Of a DNA stretch of 64,000 nt, positions 60,346-64,000 are shown one piece after another. Both the position numbers and the translations under genes were made by a program. The notes under the pieces are model-generated. The model saw only the letters and a program-made list of their open reading frames with translations, had not been told where the DNA came from and made no database searches. The DNA is taken from contig JADFUC010000923.1 in assembly GCA_019722365.1 (NCBI GenBank), positions 16,155 to 80,154 on the forward strand, in the 5' to 3' direction. Origin of the DNA: Lithospermum erythrorhizon. Lineage: Eukaryota > Streptophyta > Magnoliopsida > Boraginales > Boraginaceae. Within the stretch, counting starts at the first letter, position 1; every line of letters starts with the position of its first letter.

Positions 60346-62470
60346 AATTATCTAAGGTCATAGGAGCAAGGAGCTATAATAGTAGTACCAAAAATTATAT
60401 GATTTGAGTACTCATTAATCTTAATTACGGAGTATTTGCCATTTGGTAACACATTATAACTATGGTCATGAAGATTGCAATGGAAAATTTGAAGTATATA
60501 TCAATTCAATAATAATTGTATATGATGTTAACATCTTCCTATTAGTATGTTGATGGTTGAGGGTAAGAATTAAGGAGGGTTAAGCTAATAATTATGAAAA
60601 TAAGATAGAGACACCGAACCATGGGCATCAATTCATCAAACAGAGTATGCTAAACAAAGATAGTATTGCCTCCATCTCAAAAAAATTGGTAAAGTTTGAC
60701 TTTTAATTATCAAAATTTTTAATATTGAAGAACATTTTCTATTAATAGTAAAGTATGTCAAAAAATATGATAACATATACAAACGCCAATATAATTTTAA
60801 ATTTTAAATGGTAAAAAGTATCGATAATAGCTTATTAATGCTTTTTAGATTATAGGAGTTATAATAGCGCCTTATAAACTCACATCAAATTAAATGATTT
60901 GTCGTGTGTGAGTTTTTTCCATACACATTACACACGTGCAAAGCCGATCCTTTGTTGACCCAATTAATTTGGGTTGAAAATTAATCAACTTCTCATTTTC
61001 ATTCCACACTGGTAAGTGCGCCCGGCTTTATACGTTTATATTAGGCCACAGTGCTAGCTTATCCAAATATAAGCTGTGGGACCGTCTGAATATGATTTTC
61101 ACTGGTTGGTGCGATCTTTGCGTTGATTCACAGCGAGTTAAATTCTTGCTAGATACATTAATTGAGAAGCTTGTTATATGTTTTGCTGACAGTGTGATAA
61201 GTATTAATTGGTATGGTTCAGAATATTCACAAAATCATCACATAAAATTGCTTCTTTATTAGAGAATATAATAGATTTTGTTTTAACTGCCATAAATGAT
61301 ATGATGAATCGTACAAAGCTATAATAAGCAAAAATGTTTCAATAAGATCAATTCATAATAGTACTCATGCTAGGCGAGGCTTTGAGACAATAACTATAGG
61401 CATCCATAGTAGTGGATTATATGTGAACTGATTAGTGTGTTTTAAAAGATGGATCAAATGAACGATAAAATATAAAAACTTCCAATCAAAGAATATAATT
61501 ATTTCAAATTGATAAAGTATATTTCCTGACTCAAATAATACTTTATTTATACAGGCAGCTCAATCTACGACTTTTACAAAGCCTTTATTTTTTATTTATT
61601 TCGACTTCCTCGAAAGCTATGTGTTTGTTCTTTCTTGCTGATGAATGAACTCCAAAGTTCATCATCTATTTATACTACAAAGTTTCCAACATTCTAACAT
61701 TAAGCGTTTAATGCGGTGTAATTTTCCACAAACCTCTAGAAGCCCTATTTGTTGTAGACATATGTCTATTAGTATAAGTGATGTATTTTGATGTGTAATT
61801 GGATGATGTGTTGATGATGACAAATAATATGTGAAATTACGGGCGTTTTCGGGGTTAGAGGTCGGCCATGATAGTGCATTTTCTTTTTTTAAATAAAATA
61901 TAGGGCTCAATCACGAAAATGTCAAATCTAACAAATAATACTTGAAAATCATTTGGGAATTAGCACATGCTTGGTGAAATAGTGGGCGGTGCATTTTACC
62001 GTAGGCGAGCAGTTTGGCCATTAACCCGTGGATGTACAATTCTCAAAGCCGAGAACAAGCATTTCATGCGGCATGCGGCGATCAAAGCTCGCGTTAGCGG
62101 GAGGCACTTGGTATAGTATTGATAATTTTCCCTTTAACTTCTCAGTTTAATGTCCACACAATAATGATAAAGGAACAGCCATGCCTAACCATAAAACAGA
62201 GGAAGCAATATTTGACATACTTTTTTGGATATCTGAATAATTGCATTAAGCCAGAGGACAGAGTGGTAGACATGTACAAAACTCCACCTAGGTTGTCTAA
62301 ACATATTGTTTTTTTATATGGTTTACTGTTCTTGAAATAAGCATAGCTTCGAAGGAGAACACTATACCAACTCCCAATTCTTACCCTCCTGCCAAGTTGA
62401 ACTGGTTTCTAAGTTTCAATTCAAACTTATCCCTAGTGGAACAAATTATGGCTAGTAACTTGACCCTAAT
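60346..62470. other. intergenic DNA, no gene seen
   Basis: AT-rich sequence without recognisable genes. Short frames at 61662-61910 and 62119-62340 lack similarity to anything I know. Confidence 0.45.
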
Positions 62471-63130
62471 CGCGGCAAACAGGCCGGGGCGCGGCCCGCA
62501 GCGAGCGAGGGCGGTCACGTGCTATATTGACGGGCCCAGGCCGTGCCCGAACCGGGCGGCGGGTCAGATTAAGTAATCTTGGGCCCACAGCCGGTTAGAG
62601 ACCCCACGTGTGGCGGGGGGCGGCGGTAATTACCGTTTGAATTCTGACGGTACCACGTTTTTAAAGGCCAACCCATGGCGGTATCACCGGATTTAAAGTA
62701 AAGCGTACCCGTGTCTTTCGCGGATATATAGCGACTCTTTACTTGACATACGGTATACCCGTTTGGACATTAACGGTACCACGTTAAAGTCGGCTTGGCC
62801 ATTTTTTATGAATTTGTATGATCGGCCGGGAATGCCAGATTGAATGTAATGATGCCGCGTTTGGTGTAAGTAGTACCCGTTTCATCTAGCGGTGCACCCA
62901 CAGATTTGAACCTACTGATACGTCGCTTCATTTTACCGAAGGCTTCGAAATGAAAGAGGTACATAAAGGGGAACAACACGCCGGCCGTTACCACATGTTC
63001 CTTGATCATTAGCAGCTTGATATCGAAGAAATAAGAATCCTTTGGAAGCAATTACAATATTCATTACTTGTGGTTTTGGGCTTGTTCGTTACAATCCGGG
63101 CGAATCAGCAATGCTACGCTGCTGCGTTTT
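62471..63130. other. GC-rich block with an 81-codon minus-strand frame
   Basis: Composition changes abruptly near 62471 (GGCCGGGGCGCGGCCCGCAG) and returns to AT-rich after about 63130. GGTACCACGTT occurs twice (about 62650 and 62775). On the minus strand, 63051-62806 is open for 81 codons with protein-like content (hydrophobic middle GVLFPFMYLFHFEAFG, then a basic stretch KMKRRISRFKS), but I do not recognise it. It is not the plastid sequence found nearby, as far as I can see. Foreign, mitochondrial or contaminant origin are all open. Confidence 0.4.
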
Positions 63131-63736
63131 ACGATCCGGTATTATCTATCAATTTTTTATAAATTTTTGATATACATTAACTGTAATTAATGACATCAGC
63201 GTAACCTTGGTAAAAGTATTCAAAGTGATAGTGCTAGTATGCCACAATGATTTTTTGTTAATTTAGAGGATGATAATGTTATGGATGAACTACCCGTTAT
63301 TTAACTCGATACGAATTACTCACGGATACTACTATTGAGGAGGAAAAAACTTCATGGATTTGGAAACTATTTTCACTTGAAGGCCAAGGAAAAACAAGCG
63401 GTAACTTGTTTTAAATTGTAAAGAGTACTACATCATGGAAAGCGGGTGGGGAGGTAAAGGAGGAACGGTCATCTTGCTAGACAACTTAGCTGGTCATAAG
63501 ATCACTTAAAGATAGTAGTGGGGAGGGGTGGTACACAATTTATTGATACGGCTTAGGCAAAAACTTTTTTTAGTATTTTGGCTTATAGGATTGAAACTAT
63601 AAAATTTATAATCGGTAGTTCTTTGCCTTTCAATCAATGTGATGGATAGAGTTTCACTAAATGGATTTAAAATATCGTTAATCCCCGAGCAATATGTATC
63701 CCTCGGTCTACACTACGAAACTATGCTTTTAAATAT
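63131..63736. other. mixed intergenic DNA, no gene seen
   Basis: No recognisable gene, repeat or organellar match in this stretch. Confidence 0.4.
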
Positions 63737-64000
63737 TTCATTTCGAGGCAAGCCCGGATCATTTATGATGAAGAGGTGCGCTTGAAGAGAATGATTCGGA
63801 GTGCTGCGGTGGAACCATGCGATTACCGAGACACGAGATAGATCTCTTTCAAAGAACAAGGCTTTTTCGAGATAAGCGATTCATTTTGGGACCAGTAGAT
63901 CCACTTTTTCTGACTGAAGAATCGGCCCAGCTCTGTGTTTCAGCGCCGAGAGTGGTGCATATGAAGAGAGATGTCAAAGGGGCTTCAACAATACGTAACT
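63737..64000 (+). pseudogene. nuclear plastid insertion: ycf2 fragment
   Basis: ATTTCATTTCGAGGCAAGC, GGATCATTTATGATGAAGAG, GAGAATGATTCGGAGT, GACACGAGATAGATC, CAAAGAACAAGGCTTTTT, GGGACCAGTAGATCCACT and GAGATGTCAAAGGGGCTTC follow the 3' part of plastid ycf2 in order, in the region encoding FRGKRIIYDEEDEL onward. Single-base gains and losses destroy the frame. It continues past the window edge. ycf2 lies in the plastid inverted repeat, like the other two plastid pieces. Confidence 0.88.

Overview
The window is nuclear DNA from a flowering plant, almost certainly a eudicot. Genes are widely spaced and AT-rich, with GT-AG introns. The protein families are plant-specific (NIK receptor kinase, GLUTAMINE DUMPER, GAUT, WIT, AVT6, HOTHEAD-like), and there are decayed pieces of plastid DNA. 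I cannot name the species.

Layout. 1-1.64 kb is GC-richer DNA of unknown origin. 1.6-11.3 kb is AT-rich and gene-poor. It holds a SINE-like element, a 415-bp tandem repeat, an ~85-bp triplicate, one possible short exon and a 405-bp insertion with a 10-bp target duplication. 11.3-14.85 kb is a complete 11-exon NIK-type LRR receptor kinase, with SINE insertions in introns 2 and 5. 17.0 kb and 30.6 kb each hold an intronless GLUTAMINE DUMPER gene. Between them is about 13 kb of degraded, repeat-like DNA ending in an LTR at 26.7-27.5 kb. 32.0-34.9 kb (-) is a complete three-exon GAUT9-like galacturonosyltransferase. 38.9-40.3 kb (-) is an intronless RING-H2 ubiquitin ligase. 42.3-45.4 kb (-) is a WIT-type tail-anchored nuclear-envelope protein. 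49.4-52.0 kb (+) is a complete five-exon AVT6-type vacuolar amino acid transporter. 53.1-55.1 kb (-) is a broken HOTHEAD/mandelonitrile-lyase-like GMC oxidoreductase. 55.8-57.4 kb (+) is a decayed partial copy of the AVT6 gene.

57.4-64 kb is a patchwork. It has plastid inverted-repeat fragments (trnV end + rrn16 leader + 5' rrn16, the trnI-GAU intron/ycf68 region, and ycf2 at the right edge), unidentified DNA, and a ~415-bp direct repeat that brackets the AVT6 copy and the first two plastid pieces. Many differences from the parent sequences here are one- or two-base indels, so true decay and poor consensus quality both need considering.

The genes do not form a pathway. They act at the plasma membrane (NIK, GDU), Golgi (GAUT9), nuclear envelope (WIT) and probably the tonoplast (AVT6), and in ubiquitination (RING). 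I found no CRISPR, operon or other prokaryote-type system, and no convincing new multi-gene system. The most informative structures are the nested duplication/plastid insertion at 55.4-60.3 kb and the two same-family SINEs inside one kinase gene.
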